Source of the DNA: Streptococcus thermophilus
Lineage (GTDB): Bacteria; Actinomycetota; Actinomycetes; Mycobacteriales; Mycobacteriaceae
Direction: 5' to 3'
DNA: 64,000 nucleotides
Assembly: GCA_900618065.1 (NCBI GenBank)
Contig: UYIL01000003.1
Coordinates: forward strand, 1,612,001 to 1,676,000
This document shows, piece by piece, positions 17,939 through 28,929 of the stretch. The position numbers were made by a program, and so were the translations under genes. Below the pieces are notes generated by a model. It had not been told where the DNA came from, did not search any database, and saw nothing but the letters and a program-made list of their open reading frames with translations. Numbering within the stretch: the first letter of the stretch is position 1; each line of letters opens with the position of its first letter.

Positions 17939-20900
17939 AGCTTATCCACCATCTTCTCAATGCGCCTTTGACTCACCGGCTTCGCTGTGCCGAGACGCTG
18001 CGCGAACAAGCTCACCCGCAGCTCCTGGATCCGCCACATGATGTCTTTCACGGCCCTCGACTTGCGTGCAGCCTGGGGTAGGCGAGCCAGTTTGGCGTCG
18101 AGGTACTTCTTCACGTCGGCGACGACCGATTGACGGTCCGCGTCGCGGTCAGGGTCCCGGTTCATCTCCTCGAGGCGGATCTGGATCGCCGACATGTAGC
18201 GCGGCAAGTGTTGGAGATTCTCCATCCCGTGGATCGTGATGGCGTTCTTCGGTAGGAGGAAGTCCATCTGCTGGCGGATGTCGTCGATCGCTGGGCCGTC
18301 CCAGTTCTCCAGTTCTGCAGCGATGTTGATGTATTCGACCACACCACCGGCGATACCGACGACAGTGCGGCGGACCACGCCAGGCACGCCCGGTTTGACC
18401 TTGTTTAGCAGCGCATCAAATTCTGCAGGCGTGCGTACAGGGCCGCCGTGGGTGAACATGAGGTCGCGGATCGCGGCAACGCGCGCGTCTTCCACAAGGC
18501 CAGCAGCACCACCGTGCGGATACTTGTCGACGGCCACTCGCTGCCGCAACGGCAGCCCCTTGACCATCTGCGAAACCGGCACGTCGATGTGGCGCATGAG
18601 CATCGCTAACGTCGCGGTCACCATCGATTGATCGGCGGCCGCTTTCGTCGGGAACACCCTCACGCGAACACCATCCTTGGTCGCCTCCAAGGCGGGAAAC
18701 GCATCGACGTGGTTGCCTTCGATTTTCGTGGCCACCGTTTCCGGAACGTCGCCCAGAGTGTCCGCTGTCCATGTCGCAACTGAGCCAGATTCAGCTTTCT
18801 TCGTCGCCTTTGCGACGGACGAGGTGATCTGGCTAGCGCGGCGCTTCTTCAACGCGGCGAGCGACTTATCGTGGTCGGTGATCTTTCCTTTGCGGTCGAT
18901 CGAGGCGAAGGTGATCTTCAGGTGAGGCGGCAAAGCGTCGGGCCGGAAATCGGATGCGTTGATGCCGTGCCCGCCGAGGGAGCGCAGCACTTCAGCAAGC
19001 TGCTCGTTCAGCGGCGACTCATAAGGGACGAGTTTGCCCAACGCGCGTGCGGCGAACTCCGGCGCAGGAACGACTGTCTTGCGCAACGCTTTGGGAAGAG
19101 AGCGAATGAGCTCGGTGACCAGCTCCTCGCGGAAACCGGGCACGAGCCAGTCGAATCCGCGTTCCTCTAAACCTGCCAGCAGGGGGACTGGCACAAGCAC
19201 GGTGACGCCGTCGAAGGGGTCGCCCGGTTCGAACTTGTACTGCAGGTCGTAGTTGATGCTTCCTTGGCGGATCTTATCGGGGAAAGAGTCTTCGCTGGTG
19301 TTGGCGTTGGAATCGTCGATAAGCGCGCTCGGATCGAAGTCGAGGAAAGCGGGGTCTTCGTGCTTTTTCTTCTTCCACCAGGCGTCGAAGTGGCGGCCGG
19401 TGCCGATATTGTCCGGCAGGCGCTCGTCGTAGAAGTCGAACAAGGCCTCTTCGTCAACGACGAGACCGCGGCGGCGGACCTTCTCCTCGACTTCGGCGGC
19501 CTCCTCGAGGAGTTGGGCGTTGTACTTGAGGAAGGCGTGGTGGGCGTTCCACTCGCCGTCGATAAGCGCGTGCCTGATGAACATGGTGCGCGCGGCATCC
19601 ATGTCCACGCGGTGGTACGGCACGACGCGATCGGCGACAACTGTGACGCCGTAGAGCATCGACTTCTGGTGGACCATCGGCGCGGCGCGTTTGATCGACC
19701 AAATCGGTTCGGAGTAGTTGTGCTTGAGCAGACCCGCGGCGACCTTCTCCACCCACGCAGGATCAATGGCGGCGACGTCGCGGGCCCACAACCGGGAGGT
19801 CTCGACGAGTTCGGCGGCCATGACGAACTCCGGCGGCTTCTTGGCCAGAACCGAGCCAGGGAAGATCATGAACCGCGTGCCGCGGGCCCCCTTGAACTCC
19901 TTCGAATTGCCGTCGCGGGCGCCGATGTTAGACAGCAAGCCGGTGAGCAACGCCTGGTGGATGGACTTGGGGTCGCGCTCGTGATCCTGATGATCGTCCG
20001 CGGCACCTAAGCCACGGACCCAGCCGAGCTGCTTTTCCGCTTCGCGGAGCTGGCGCACAAGGTCGAACCACTCGCGGATGCGCATGTAGTGGAGGTACTC
20101 CTTCTTCATACGCTTGCGGAACGCGTTACCGGACAGCTCGTCGCGGGAGTCTTTGAGGTAATCCCACAAATTCAGCGCAGCGAGAAAGTCGGAGGTCTTG
20201 TCCTTGAAACGCGCGTGGGCTTGATCAGCCTGCGCCTGGAACTCCAGCGGGCGCTCGCGAACATCCTGGATGGTCATGCTGGCGACAATGACGGTGACAT
20301 CCTCCAGTACGCCGAGGCGGTCGGCTTCCACCAGCATGCGGGCCATGCGCGGGTCGACAGGAATGCGCGCGATGTCACGCCCGATGCCCGTGAGCACCGG
20401 CATGTCTTGGTCTTCCTTGTCCGTGATCGCGCCGAGCTCGTGAAGGAGCATCAACCCGTCACGCACAGCCTTTTTGTCCGGCGGCTGGACGAAGGGAAAC
20501 TCCGTAATGTCGCCGAGGCGGAGGTTCGTCATCTGCAGGATGACGCTGGCGAGGTTCGTGCGCAGAATCTCCGGGTCGGTGAACTCGGGGCGGGCGTTGA
20601 AGTTGTCCTCCGAATACAGGCGGATCGCAATGCCGTCGGCGATACGGCCAGAGCGGCCCGAGCGCTGGTTCGCGCTCGCCTGGGAGATCTCTTCGATGGG
20701 CAGGCGCTGCACCTTGGTACGGGTGGAGTAGCGGGAGATGCGCGCCAGGCCAGTGTCCACGACGTAGTGGATGCCAGGGACTGTCAGCGATGTCTCTGCG
20801 ATGTTGGTCGCGAGCACAATGCGCCGGCCAGAGTGCGGGGAGAACACCCGGTGCTGCTCGGCGTTGGACAACCGGCCGAACAGGGGAGTGACTTCCACAC

Positions 20901-21873
20901 CGCGCCAGTGCTGCTTCTCAATGAGCTCCATCGCGTCGCGGATGTCGCGCTCGGAGGCGAAAAAGCACAGGATGTCGCCGTCGCCCTCCGCCATGAGCTC
21001 CTTGAGGGCGGCGATGAGCCCGTCGAGCATGTCTGTGTCCACGACCTTCGTACCGCCGTCCTTCGTGGGCACCTCTGCCTCCAGCGGGCGGTACCGGATC
21101 TCCACCGGGTAGGTGCGGCCTGAGACCTCGATGATCGGGGCGGGGTTGCCGTCCTTGTCGGCGAAATGCTCCGCGAACGACTCCGGGTCGATCGTGGCGG
21201 AGGTGATGATGACCTTCAGATCCGGCCGGTAGGGAAGTAGGCGCTTGAGGTAGCCCAGCAAGAAGTCGATGTTGAGGGAGCGCTCGTGGGCCTCATCGAT
21301 GATGATCGTGTCGTAGGCGTTGAGGTAGCGGTCCCGCTGCATCTCCGCGAGCAGGATGCCGTCCGTCATGAGCTTGACGGCGGTGGTGGCCGACACTCGG
21401 TCGTCGAAGCGGATGGCGTAGCCGACTGACTGCCCAATGTCTTGGCCGAGTTCGTCTGCGATGCGTTCGGCGACTGTGCGCGCGGCGATACGCCGCGGCT
21501 GGGTGTGGCCGATCAGCCCGCGGCGACCGCGGCCGAGCTCGAGCAGCATTTTCGGGATCTGGGTGGTCTTACCGGAGCCGGTTTCACCCGCAATGACGAC
21601 GACCTGGTTGTCCCGGATGAGGTCCATGATGTCCTCGCGTCGGGCGGAGACAGGAAGCTGCTCGGGGTAAGTGATCTGCGGAACCAGGGCATCAATCGCG
21701 GCAACCTTCGCCGCCTCTGCTACGAGGTCGGCGTGGATCGCGGCCAGAGCGTTCGGAGCCTTCGCTTTCTTCAGTCGCCGGTCGAAACGGCGGACCTGGG
21801 CGATCGGCAGCTCGTCGAGACGCGCCTTGAGGGCGTTGCGGGTGATCCTCGGGGAAGACTCAGGGGTGCTCAT
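17935..21873 (-). CDS. hrpA: ATP-dependent RNA helicase HrpA
   Basis: A 1312-residue DEAH-box helicase of the length typical for HrpA. Motif I is [14 protein letters not shown], motif II DEAHERS, motif III TSATID, motif [10 protein letters not shown]. The helicase core occupies the first 550 residues, then a helicase-associated domain and a long C-terminal DUF3418-type region. It acts on structured RNA, including colliding ribosomes in E. coli. The start at 21873 (ATG) has no clear ribosome site; a TTG six bases upstream is the alternative. Two copies of the repeated 11-mer lie within 250 bases of each other inside it. Confidence 0.95.
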   Translation of the reverse strand: MSTPESSPRITRNALKARLDELPIAQVRRFDRRLKKAKAPNALAAIHADLVAEAAKVAAIDALVPQITYPEQLPVSARREDIMDLIRDNQVVVIAGETGSGKTTQIPKMLLELGRGRRGLIGHTQPRRIAARTVAERIADELGQDIGQSVGYAIRFDDRVSATTAVKLMTDGILLAEMQRDRYLNAYDTIIIDEAHERSLNIDFLLGYLKRLLPYRPDLKVIITSATIDPESFAEHFADKDGNPAPIIEVSGRTYPVEIRYRPLEAEVPTKDGGTKVVDTDMLDGLIAALKELMAEGDGDILCFFASERDIRDAMELIEKQHWRGVEVTPLFGRLSNAEQHRVFSPHSGRRIVLATNIAETSLTVPGIHYVVDTGLARISRYSTRTKVQRLPIEEISQASANQRSGRSGRIADGIAIRLYSEDNFNARPEFTDPEILRTNLASVILQMTNLRLGDITEFPFVQPPDKKAVRDGLMLLHELGAITDKEDQDMPVLTGIGRDIARIPVDPRMARMLVEADRLGVLEDVTVIVASMTIQDVRERPLEFQAQADQAHARFKDKTSDFLAALNLWDYLKDSRDELSGNAFRKRMKKEYLHYMRIREWFDLVRQLREAEKQLGWVRGLGAADDHQDHERDPKSIHQALLTGLLSNIGARDGNSKEFKGARGTRFMIFPGSVLAKKPPEFVMAAELVETSRLWARDVAAIDPAWVEKVAAGLLKHNYSEPIWSIKRAAPMVHQKSMLYGVTVVADRVVPYHRVDMDAARTMFIRHALIDGEWNAHHAFLKYNAQLLEEAAEVEEKVRRRGLVVDEEALFDFYDERLPDNIGTGRHFDAWWKKKKHEDPAFLDFDPSALIDDSNANTSEDSFPDKIRQGSINYDLQYKFEPGDPFDGVTVLVPVPLLAGLEERGFDWLVPGFREELVTELIRSLPKALRKTVVPAPEFAARALGKLVPYESPLNEQLAEVLRSLGGHGINASDFRPDALPPHLKITFASIDRKGKITDHDKSLAALKKRRASQITSSVAKATKKAESGSVATWTADTLGDVPETVATKIEGNHVDAFPALEATKDGVRVRVFPTKAAADQSMVTATLAMLMRHIDVPVSQMVKGLPLRQRVAVDKYPHGGAAGLVEDARVAAIRDLMFTHGGPVRTPAEFDALLNKVKPGVPGVVRRTVVGIAGGVVEYINIAAELENWDGPAIDDIRQQMDFLLPKNAITIHGMENLQHLPRYMSAIQIRLEEMNRDPDRDADRQSVVADVKKYLDAKLARLPQAARKSRAVKDIMWRIQELRVSLFAQRLGTAKPVSQRRIEKMVDKL
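19314..19324 (-). repeat. 11-mer, copy 5
   Basis: In hrpA; reads Leu-Ile-Asp. Confidence 0.9.
19557..19567 (-). repeat. 11-mer, copy 6
   Basis: In hrpA, 243 bases from copy 5 and in the same orientation; reads Leu-Ile-Asp. Confidence 0.9.
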
Positions 21874-21932
21874 AATCAACGGCTGATATTACCCGCGTAG
21901 CCGATGTAGACAGAAGCAGCCGTGGGGATGAG

Positions 21933-22892
21933 CTAGACGGTCAGACCCAAGGGTTCACCCTCGGCGACGGTATTCTCGTACGCCTCGGTGATCGCTTTGC
22001 CCAAAGCGGCGAACTCCGCCCCACGAGTGGAAGAGGAACGGTAGACCAACCCCACGTTGCGTTCTGCCGCCACATCGGTGTCGAACTCGGCCACGGTCAC
22101 ACCTGGTCGGGAACATTCTGCCGAGACCGCCGACACCGGCAGCAAGGTGGATCCGAAACCGGCTGCCACGAGCTGGATGATCGTGGTCAGCGACGACGCC
22201 CGAGTGACGGACTCGGTGATCTCGGTCAGACTGATCTTGGCCAGACGGCACAGGTCCATGATTTGGTCCCGGAGGCAGTGACCGTCGTCAAGCAGCAGCA
22301 AATCGAGGTCGTCGAGCGCGTTGAGCTCCAGATCGTGCTTACCGGCCAACGGGTGGCCGTCTTTGACCGCGACGGCGAAGTTCTCCGTGTACAGAGGGAT
22401 TTCGCTAAGCCCGGCCACGTTGGACGGGAACGCAATGAGGGCGACGTCGAGGTGGCCGTCGCGGAGCTGATCCACCAGGGTAGGAGTGGTCTCTTCCACG
22501 ATCTTCAGGCTCAGATCCGGGAAACGGTTGTGAATGATGCGCAGCAGTTCTGGCAGTAGATAGGGCGCGATAGTGGGAATGATGCCGATTGCCAGCGAGC
22601 CAGTGAGGATGCCTTGCGCCCCGCGCGCCCGGTGCACGAACGCGTCGGCTGCTTCCAGAGTGGCCTTGGCGTAGGGCAGCAGCTCCTCGCCTACGGGGGT
22701 GACAATGACTTTGCGTGTGGAGCGCTCGATCAACTGGATCTCTAACCCCGACTCCAACGCGACGAGCGCTTGGGACAGGGACGGCTGGGAGATATTCAGC
22801 TTTGCCGCGGCAGTGCCAAAGTGGCGGTTCTCCGCGATCGTGACAAATGTGCGCAGTTGCGCAAGTGTCGGACGATACTCCTTATTGTTCAT
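21933..22892 (-). CDS. oxyR: Peroxide sensor OxyR (LysR family)
   Basis: A 319-residue LysR-type regulator. The winged helix (residues 5-64) reads RPTLAQLRTFVTIAENRHFG. The redox pair Cys206 and Cys215, in DDGHCLRDQIMDLC, matches the positions known for Corynebacterium OxyR, so hydrogen peroxide sensing is well supported. The start at 22892 is preferred over 22922 because the protein then begins MNNKEYRPT, as in C. glutamicum. An inverted CCTAT/ATAGG repeat overlaps the start region and may be its own operator. Confidence 0.95.
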   Translation of the reverse strand: MNNKEYRPTLAQLRTFVTIAENRHFGTAAAKLNISQPSLSQALVALESGLEIQLIERSTRKVIVTPVGEELLPYAKATLEAADAFVHRARGAQGILTGSLAIGIIPTIAPYLLPELLRIIHNRFPDLSLKIVEETTPTLVDQLRDGHLDVALIAFPSNVAGLSEIPLYTENFAVAVKDGHPLAGKHDLELNALDDLDLLLLDDGHCLRDQIMDLCRLAKISLTEITESVTRASSLTTIIQLVAAGFGSTLLPVSAVSAECSRPGVTVAEFDTDVAAERNVGLVYRSSSTRGAEFAALGKAITEAYENTVAEGEPLGLTV

Positions 22893-22893
22893 A

Positions 22894-22919
22894 CCTATTA
22901 GGCTACAACCGGCGATAGG
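22894..22919. promoter_or_regulatory. Possible OxyR operator
   Basis: CCTAT (22894-22898) and ATAGG (22915-22919) form an inverted repeat with 16 bases between, immediately upstream of the oxyR ATG. LysR regulators commonly bind such spaced ATAG-type repeats next to their own gene. Only the symmetry and position support it. Confidence 0.35.
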
Positions 22920-22980
22920 CAAATAACGGCGTTTCAGAGAATTTGTTTTCCCAGTCCTAAATAGCGGAACTAATGCAGCT

Positions 22981-25548
22981 CTACACCTGCTTCATCTCCA
23001 GCGCACTCAGGCGCACTTCCCCGGCGGCATCGGACGCGTCCAAGTCGACTGTGCCGTGGAGCTGGAAGGCGTTGTCGCCTTCGGGGTCCTTAAGAATCTG
23101 CACGACATCCCACGACCTACCGCCGTTGTCGCTGTCGGAGGCGATCTGGAAGAAGGAGGGGCCGCGGGCGTCGGTGTCCAACTCCACGTCTTCGTACTCG
23201 TCGAAGTAGTCGTCCATGAGCGCCGGCCAATCGGGCTGGTCCGCGAAGTCCATATAGTCGAGCATCTCTTCGAGCTGTTTCTCCTTCTCGTAGGCGAAGA
23301 GCTCTACCATCCGGAAGAAGTAGTTGCGCACCATGATGGTGAATGCGCGGCGGTTCGCCGTCAGCGCGGTCGGGTCTTCCACACCGAAAGCCAGCTCGCG
23401 TTCCAGGTCGGCTTGAGAGATCGGGGTGGTCTCGTCGGTCATGTGGGCCCATTCGTCGATAAGCGAAGAATCGACCTGGCGGATGAGCTCGCCGAGCCAC
23501 ACGATGATGTCGTCCAGACGCTGCGTCATGTACGCATCTGGAATGGAGTGCGAGAGCGTGCGCCACGCGTCGGTGAGGTAGCGCAGCACCACGCCTTCGC
23601 TGCGGGCGAGACCGTAGGTGGCGATGACATCGGAGAACGTCATCGCGTGCTCGATCATGTCGCGCACGACAGATTTGGGGCGCAGCTCAAACTCCTTGGC
23701 CCATGGGTTGCCCTGCACAAAGGTCTCGTAGGCGTCCTCGAGTTCTTCGCGCAGCGGCTGCGGGTACGTCACATCCTCGATCAATGCCATGCGTTCGGTG
23801 TAGTCCACACCGTCAGCCTTGAGGGCCGCGATCTCTTCACCACGGGCCGCGGACTGTTGGGCCTGGAGCAACTGGCGCGGATCGTCCAGGATCGCCTCGA
23901 ACGCGGAGATGACATCCAGGTCGTAGGTCTCGCTCTCCGGGTCGAGCAACGTGAGAAACGCCAGCGCGAAGGGGGACAGCGGCTGGTTGAGCGCGAAGTC
24001 GCGGTCCAGTTCCGCCGTCAGCGTGTACGGGCGGAATGCGGGGGAGTCCGGGGTGCGTTCCACCACGCCAGCGTTGATGAGGCCGCGGAATAAGTCGAGC
24101 GCGGTGAGAATGTCGCGGTTCTGTTTCGCACGGGTGTCGTGGTTGGTGCGCAGCAGGTGCTTCATGTGCTCGTACCCGTCGCCGGGACGCGCGACCACGT
24201 TGAGCAGCATCGAGTTCGACACAGTGAACTGGCTCTGCAGCTCTTCCGGTTCCGCTTCCGTCAGGCGCAGGTACGTCTTCTCCGACCAGGACACCTCACC
24301 GTCGCGGGCGGACTTCTTGCGGATCTTCTTCAGCTTCTTCGGGTCGTCGCCCGCCTTGCGCCGCAGCTTGACGTTCTCGATTTCGTGCTCGGGCGCCTCG
24401 ACGATCACGGTGCCTTCCGTGTCGTATCCAGCGCGCCCGGCACGCCCCGCGATCTGGTGGAACTCGCGGGATTTCACAATGCGTTGGCGTGTGCCGTCGT
24501 ACTTCGCCAGCCCCGTCATGAGCACCGTGCGGATCGGCACATTGATGCCCACGCCCAGCGTGTCCGTGCCGCAGATGACCTTCAGCAGGCCCGTCTGCGA
24601 GAGGCGCTCCACCAAGCGCCGGTATTTCGGCAGCATGCCGGCGTGGTGGATGCCGATTCCGCGACGCAGCAGCTTCGACAGCGTCTTGCCGAAGGCCGTG
24701 GTGAAACGGAAATCACCGATTTCGTCAGCGACTCTGTCTTTCTCGTCCTCCGTAAGAAGCCCGCTTATCGACGTCAGCGCCTGCGCCCGTTCCGTCGCCT
24801 CCCTCTGCGAGAAATGCACGACGTAGATCGGCGCTTTTCCGTCCCCGAGCAATTCCTCGACCGTCTCGTGGACGGGGGTGAAGACGTAGTGGAAGTCCAG
24901 CGGGACGGGGCGCTGCGAACCACCCACGAAGGTCGTTTCGCGGCCGGTGCGGCGGGTGAGGTCCTCCTCCAGCCAAGCGGTGTCGCCGAGGGTGGCGGAC
25001 ATGAGCAGAAACTGTGCTTTCGGCAGCTCCAGCAGCGGCACCTGCCAGGCCCAGCCGCGCTCCGGGTCGGAGTAGTAGTGGAACTCGTCCATGACCACCT
25101 GGCGGATGTCGGAGTTTGTTCCTTCGCGCAGAGCGATGTTGGCCACAATCTCTGCGGTAGCGGCAATGATGGGCGCGTTGCCGTTGACGGTGGCATCACC
25201 AGTCATCATGCCGACATTTTCCGGCCCGAAGATTTCGCACAACGCGAAGAACTTCTCGCTCACCAGCGCCTTGATCGGGGCGGTGTAGAAGCTGCGCTGG
25301 CCACGCGCCATGGCGATGAAGTGCGCGGCGTTAGCCACCATTGACTTACCGGATCCGGTCGGGGTAGCCAGGATGACGTTGTCCCCGGCGAGGATGGCCA
25401 ACGAGGCCTCCTCCTGCGCCGGGTAGAGGGAAATACCGCGGTCGGTCGTCCAACGTATGAAGGTGTCCCAGACTGCGTCGTCGAAAAGCGACTGCGGGAC
25501 GTCGCCTAAGTCCGCGAGGCTGTCACCGAGCGTGGCATCACTCATCAT
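22981..25548 (-). CDS. DEAD/DEAH-type RNA helicase with DUF3516 domain
   Basis: An 855-residue superfamily 2 helicase. Motif I is ATPTGSGKSMVA, motif II is the variant DEFHYYSD, motif III MSATLGD, motif VI GRAGRAGYD. The C-terminal 330 residues correspond to DUF3516, an actinobacterial extension. It resembles Ski2-like helicases in layout. Its start overlaps the PAC2 gene by 11 bases, implying translational coupling. RNA as substrate is inferred from family naming. Two copies of the repeated 11-mer are inside. Confidence 0.9.
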   Translation of the reverse strand: MMSDATLGDSLADLGDVPQSLFDDAVWDTFIRWTTDRGISLYPAQEEASLAILAGDNVILATPTGSGKSMVANAAHFIAMARGQRSFYTAPIKALVSEKFFALCEIFGPENVGMMTGDATVNGNAPIIAATAEIVANIALREGTNSDIRQVVMDEFHYYSDPERGWAWQVPLLELPKAQFLLMSATLGDTAWLEEDLTRRTGRETTFVGGSQRPVPLDFHYVFTPVHETVEELLGDGKAPIYVVHFSQREATERAQALTSISGLLTEDEKDRVADEIGDFRFTTAFGKTLSKLLRRGIGIHHAGMLPKYRRLVERLSQTGLLKVICGTDTLGVGINVPIRTVLMTGLAKYDGTRQRIVKSREFHQIAGRAGRAGYDTEGTVIVEAPEHEIENVKLRRKAGDDPKKLKKIRKKSARDGEVSWSEKTYLRLTEAEPEELQSQFTVSNSMLLNVVARPGDGYEHMKHLLRTNHDTRAKQNRDILTALDLFRGLINAGVVERTPDSPAFRPYTLTAELDRDFALNQPLSPFALAFLTLLDPESETYDLDVISAFEAILDDPRQLLQAQQSAARGEEIAALKADGVDYTERMALIEDVTYPQPLREELEDAYETFVQGNPWAKEFELRPKSVVRDMIEHAMTFSDVIATYGLARSEGVVLRYLTDAWRTLSHSIPDAYMTQRLDDIIVWLGELIRQVDSSLIDEWAHMTDETTPISQADLERELAFGVEDPTALTANRRAFTIMVRNYFFRMVELFAYEKEKQLEEMLDYMDFADQPDWPALMDDYFDEYEDVELDTDARGPSFFQIASDSDNGGRSWDVVQILKDPEGDNAFQLHGTVDLDASDAAGEVRLSALEMKQV
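23454..23464 (-). repeat. 11-mer, copy 7
   Basis: In the DUF3516 helicase gene; reads Leu-Ile-Asp. Confidence 0.9.
24763..24773 (+). repeat. 11-mer, copy 8
   Basis: Same helicase gene, opposite orientation to copy 7; the gene reads Ser-Ile-Ser. Confidence 0.9.
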
Positions 25549-26566
25549 CGTCAGTGAGATCGATCTGGTCGTTGTCGCGCCACATGCCGGACTCGCCCGT
25601 CTGGCCGGACTGGCCGGAGCCGATGCCCTTGTTCAAGCCGCGGTCCCGGTCGTCGATGGCGGCGAGGAAGTTCTCAAAGGCTTCGCCGATCTCATCGCCG
25701 GACGGCATCTGAGCCTCGCCCGGCATCATCTTGTGCGGGTTCTTCTCGCGGTAGGACGCCATCTCAGAGTCGTAGTGCTGCTCGAGCTGGGCAACGACCT
25801 GCGCGATTTCCTCCGACTCGTTCGTCTGCTCCGCCAGCTGCTGCTGGACGCGCGAAATGTCCTGCTCGATGGAGCGCAGCGGGAACTGCAGCTTGGAGGT
25901 GTCCGACACCGACTGCAGGAGCTGGTAGACAGCCTGCGGGTACGGCGACGCGGCGACGTAGTGCGGCACGTGCGCGGTGTACCCGGCAACCCGGCGGCCG
26001 CGGTTGTGCAGCTCGCGCTCGATCATCACCGCCGCAGCGCCGGGCATAGACACCATTCCGTCGTAGGTGAACATCGGTCCGACTAAGTCGCGGTCGTTGC
26101 CGTGCGCGGAGACCACCAGCGGACGCGTGTGCGGCGCACCCATCGGGGCGGCGTAGAGGCAAATGGTCTTATCCACGTTGAAACGGTCCGCCAAGTCTGC
26201 GACCGCCTTAGAGAACGCCTCCCACCGCAAGTCCGGCTCCGGGCCGGACAGCAGCAGGAAAGACTCGCCCTTGGCATCGCGCATGACGCGCATGTCCAAG
26301 TCGATTTCCTCGATGTCGGTGATCTCGTGCTCGCTCATCGTGATCATCGGGCGCCGCGAACGGTAGTCGATCAGCTCGTCGTTGTTGAACGTCGCCACCG
26401 TGCGAGAATCTAGCGCCGCCTTGAGGTGCCCGGCGGCACCTTCGACAGCGTGCCCCGCGTCAGCGTAACCCTGCATGGCCACAATGAGAGTCGGGCCAGA
26501 GGAGGTGCCGTCGACAGCTGGAGCGGGGTACTCCAATTCGTACATTTTCCTCTCGTTCGAGGTCAT
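25538..26566 (-). CDS. PAC2-family protein
   Basis: A 342-residue protein with the PAC2 fold (proteasome assembly chaperone 2-like; residues about 15-240, including TLIVAMQGYADAGHAVEG). The C-terminal 100 residues are helical and charged. GGAGGA is eight bases before the ATG at 26566, deciding the start. Members occur in Actinobacteria with or without a proteasome, and most corynebacteria lack 20S subunits, so the name does not define a function here. Coupled to the DUF3516 helicase downstream. Confidence 0.85.
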   Translation of the reverse strand: MTSNERKMYELEYPAPAVDGTSSGPTLIVAMQGYADAGHAVEGAAGHLKAALDSRTVATFNNDELIDYRSRRPMITMSEHEITDIEEIDLDMRVMRDAKGESFLLLSGPEPDLRWEAFSKAVADLADRFNVDKTICLYAAPMGAPHTRPLVVSAHGNDRDLVGPMFTYDGMVSMPGAAAVMIERELHNRGRRVAGYTAHVPHYVAASPYPQAVYQLLQSVSDTSKLQFPLRSIEQDISRVQQQLAEQTNESEEIAQVVAQLEQHYDSEMASYREKNPHKMMPGEAQMPSGDEIGEAFENFLAAIDDRDRGLNKGIGSGQSGQTGESGMWRDNDQIDLTDDDE

Positions 26567-26745
26567 GTCGCATCCTCCTTCACCTATGCGCACCAACGCG
26601 TTAGTGCGTTAGCGTCCGACACTAATGACAACAATGTCGGTTCGTCTAAATTCCCACTCTAGATCCGATTGCTTTCCCGGTGTGGATCGCGGCGGCGATT
26701 GCCAGTGAATTACAGAAACTGTCAGGCCTCGGGCAGGCTCAGGCG

Positions 26746-26767
26746 GTTGTCCACTGCAGTGGGCAAC
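26746..26767. promoter_or_regulatory. 22-bp near-perfect palindrome, possible operator
   Basis: The core CCACTGCAGTGG is a perfect 12-base palindrome; with flanking GTTG and CAAC it extends to 22 bases with one mismatched pair. It lies 43 bases before the DUF4192 start, in the divergent region shared with the PAC2 gene. A dimeric regulator could bind here; no regulator is implied by sequence. Confidence 0.4.
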
Positions 26768-26809
26768 GGGCAAGGAACCGGACAGAGGTCTGGGCAGTCT
26801 AACGAGGGC

Positions 26810-27955
26810 ATGACGCATTCCTCAGATCACCAGCACCCTACGACAGTTGACAATCCTTCGACCATCATCGCGACCATCCCCGGAACGTTGGGTTACTACC
26901 CGCACGAATCCGTCGTTGTCATCGGACTAGTTGCCAGCGAGGCTACGGACAGCGTGTATCTCGGCCCCGTACTGAGAGCAGACCTCGGCCGCGTGCGCGA
27001 ACTGACGCGTTACCTAGGCAGCGCACCCGTGGACACGTGCATCGCCTTCCTCGGCGTTTTGGTGACGCGCGTTCCCGGATCCGGCATCGTGCGTGATGCC
27101 GTGGAAGAGTTGGAGCAATTGCAGCGTGACAACGGCGAGCCGCTTATCGACGTGTTGTGGCATGTCTCCGAAATCGCCCACGGCACCCCGTACTCTATGG
27201 TTTTCGGACCCGAACCTGCCGAGTTGGGCATGTTCTGGCCCGAGCTGGCGTGGGAGCGCGGAGTCGTGGGATCCGTCATGGACTCACCCGCGATGGAAGC
27301 GATGCGTGCCAATGGCACACTGCCCGCCTTGGACCGCACCGACACCTTTTCCTACTTTGAGCCAGTCGTCCTGTCAGGCAAGGAAGAGCACCAAATCGCC
27401 TCGCTGACCGAGGAGGCGCTTGCGCGTTCTGCTCAACTCCGGGTGGAACTTACCCGGGGCAGCTCCCGCCCGGCGAGTGTTGTGCATCAGGCGTGCACGG
27501 CTTTGATCAATGCCCCAGCGCAGCCCATCATCGGGGCCGACGAGCCGCTCACCATTGCCGAGACGGTGCCGGACCAACAGGCTCAGTGCGCTCTGGCAAC
27601 CGTCTTGGCGCGTCCCACTCTGCGCGATTGCATCATCGGGGAAGCTATCCGCCACCCACAGGAATCCGCGAGCGCTCTCCTCGCCGTGGCGCGCTCCTTC
27701 CGCGGCATCATTCGCGCGAACGCTTTGAGCGTCTGGGCGCTGGTGGCTATCTCCCGCGGTCTGTCATCGTGGGCGTCAGCGGCGCTCCATTGCGCCCAAG
27801 AGGAAGTGCCGGAGCATTCCATGTCCGCGATCTGTATGGAAGTGTTGGCGCTCGGGGAACAGAAGAAGCTGGTCACCACAATTCTTGAAGGCTGCGAACT
27901 GGCCTGTGAGAAGATCCTCGGAACCGCGACCCCGCCGATGAAGAAAAGCGCTTAA
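26810..27955 (+). CDS. DUF4192 family protein
   Basis: A 381-residue soluble protein with the DUF4192 opening ([22 protein letters not shown]) after a short His-rich N-terminus. The family is actinobacterial and uncharacterised. I chose ATG 26810, preceded by GAGG, over the longer frame from 26669, whose extra 47 residues are low-complexity and span the palindrome. The stop overlaps the convergent galE stop in a TTAA palindrome. Confidence 0.8.
   Translation: MTHSSDHQHPTTVDNPSTIIATIPGTLGYYPHESVVVIGLVASEATDSVYLGPVLRADLGRVRELTRYLGSAPVDTCIAFLGVLVTRVPGSGIVRDAVEELEQLQRDNGEPLIDVLWHVSEIAHGTPYSMVFGPEPAELGMFWPELAWERGVVGSVMDSPAMEAMRANGTLPALDRTDTFSYFEPVVLSGKEEHQIASLTEEALARSAQLRVELTRGSSRPASVVHQACTALINAPAQPIIGADEPLTIAETVPDQQAQCALATVLARPTLRDCIIGEAIRHPQESASALLAVARSFRGIIRANALSVWALVAISRGLSSWASAALHCAQEEVPEHSMSAICMEVLALGEQKKLVTTILEGCELACEKILGTATPPMKKSA
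27142..27152 (+). repeat. 11-mer, copy 9
   Basis: In the DUF4192 gene; reads Leu-Ile-Asp. Confidence 0.9.
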
Positions 27956-28926
27956 CCCCGCGACTGGGTGAACTCCCACGCGTCGGTGACGATGCGGTCT
28001 AGCTGCGTTCGGGTGGGGTTCCACCCGAGCTCTTCCTTCGCCCGCTGGGAGGAAGCAATCAGGGTGGCTGGGTCGCCAGCGCGCCGTGGAGCTACTTCGG
28101 CGGGGATGTCGTGCCCAGTCACCTGCCGGCAGGTCTCAATGACCTCCTTGACGGAGTAACCGTCGCCTGAACCGAGATTGAAGATCTTGTGGGTGCCCGG
28201 AGTGTTCGCCTCTAACGCGAGCATGTGGGCATCTGCCAGATCGCGAACGTGGATGTAATCGCGCACGCAGGTGCCGTCTGCAGTCGGCCAGTCATTGCCG
28301 AAGATGAGGATCTTCTCGCGCTTGCCTTGGGCCACTTGCAACACCAACGGGATGAGGTGAGTTTCCGTTGCATGGCGCTCGCCGTAGCCGGCGTACGCTC
28401 CAGCGACATTGAAGTAGCGCAGACTAGTCGCGCCGAGCCCGAACGCTGCAGCATACGAGCTAATTGCATAGTCGATGGCCAGCTTCGACGCGCCATACGG
28501 ATTCGTCGGCGCGGTGGGCATGTGCTCGGTGATGGGCACCCGCTCAGGCTCGCCGTATGTCGCCGCGGTGGAGGAGAACACCAAGGAGTTCACGTTGTGG
28601 GCGCGCATTGCGTTGAACAGCGTCAGCGACGTGACAAAATTGTCACGCCAGTACTCGTCCGGTTTCTCCACGGATTCGCCCACCAAAGACCGAGCCGCGA
28701 AGTGGAGCACACCGTCGATGGCGCGGCCACCGCTGCGGTCGCCCAACACCTCGTCGATCACGTCGGGGATGGTGCCTTCCACCAAGGTGGCTTCCGGGAC
28801 GACTGCGTCGCGGTTGCCGGTGGAGAAATCGTCGATAATGATCACATCATGACCAGCTTCAACGAGAACCTTTGAGCAGACGCTGCCGACGTACCCGGCA
28901 CCCCCAGTGACTACGAGACGGGCCAT
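27952..28926 (-). CDS. galE: UDP-glucose 4-epimerase GalE
   Basis: A 324-residue short-chain dehydrogenase-type epimerase. The NAD-binding motif is TGGAGYVGS at residues 7-15, and the catalytic region shows Ser/Thr in [11 protein letters not shown] with the YGASK Tyr-Lys pair. It makes UDP-galactose for cell-wall galactan. It lies three bases downstream of dtxR on the same strand, as in C. glutamicum, so the two are probably cotranscribed. Confidence 0.95.
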   Translation of the reverse strand: MARLVVTGGAGYVGSVCSKVLVEAGHDVIIIDDFSTGNRDAVVPEATLVEGTIPDVIDEVLGDRSGGRAIDGVLHFAARSLVGESVEKPDEYWRDNFVTSLTLFNAMRAHNVNSLVFSSTAATYGEPERVPITEHMPTAPTNPYGASKLAIDYAISSYAAAFGLGATSLRYFNVAGAYAGYGERHATETHLIPLVLQVAQGKREKILIFGNDWPTADGTCVRDYIHVRDLADAHMLALEANTPGTHKIFNLGSGDGYSVKEVIETCRQVTGHDIPAEVAPRRAGDPATLIASSQRAKEELGWNPTRTQLDRIVTDAWEFTQSRG

Positions 28927-28929
28927 TGA

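Noticed and set aside
17940..17949. GCTTATCCAC as a DnaA-box-like site
   Set aside because: A single imperfect match in the end of hrpA; no cluster, so no origin.
23056..25344. Two long plus-strand frames opposite the DUF3516 helicase
   Set aside because: The helicase frame carries all motifs; these are antisense shadows.
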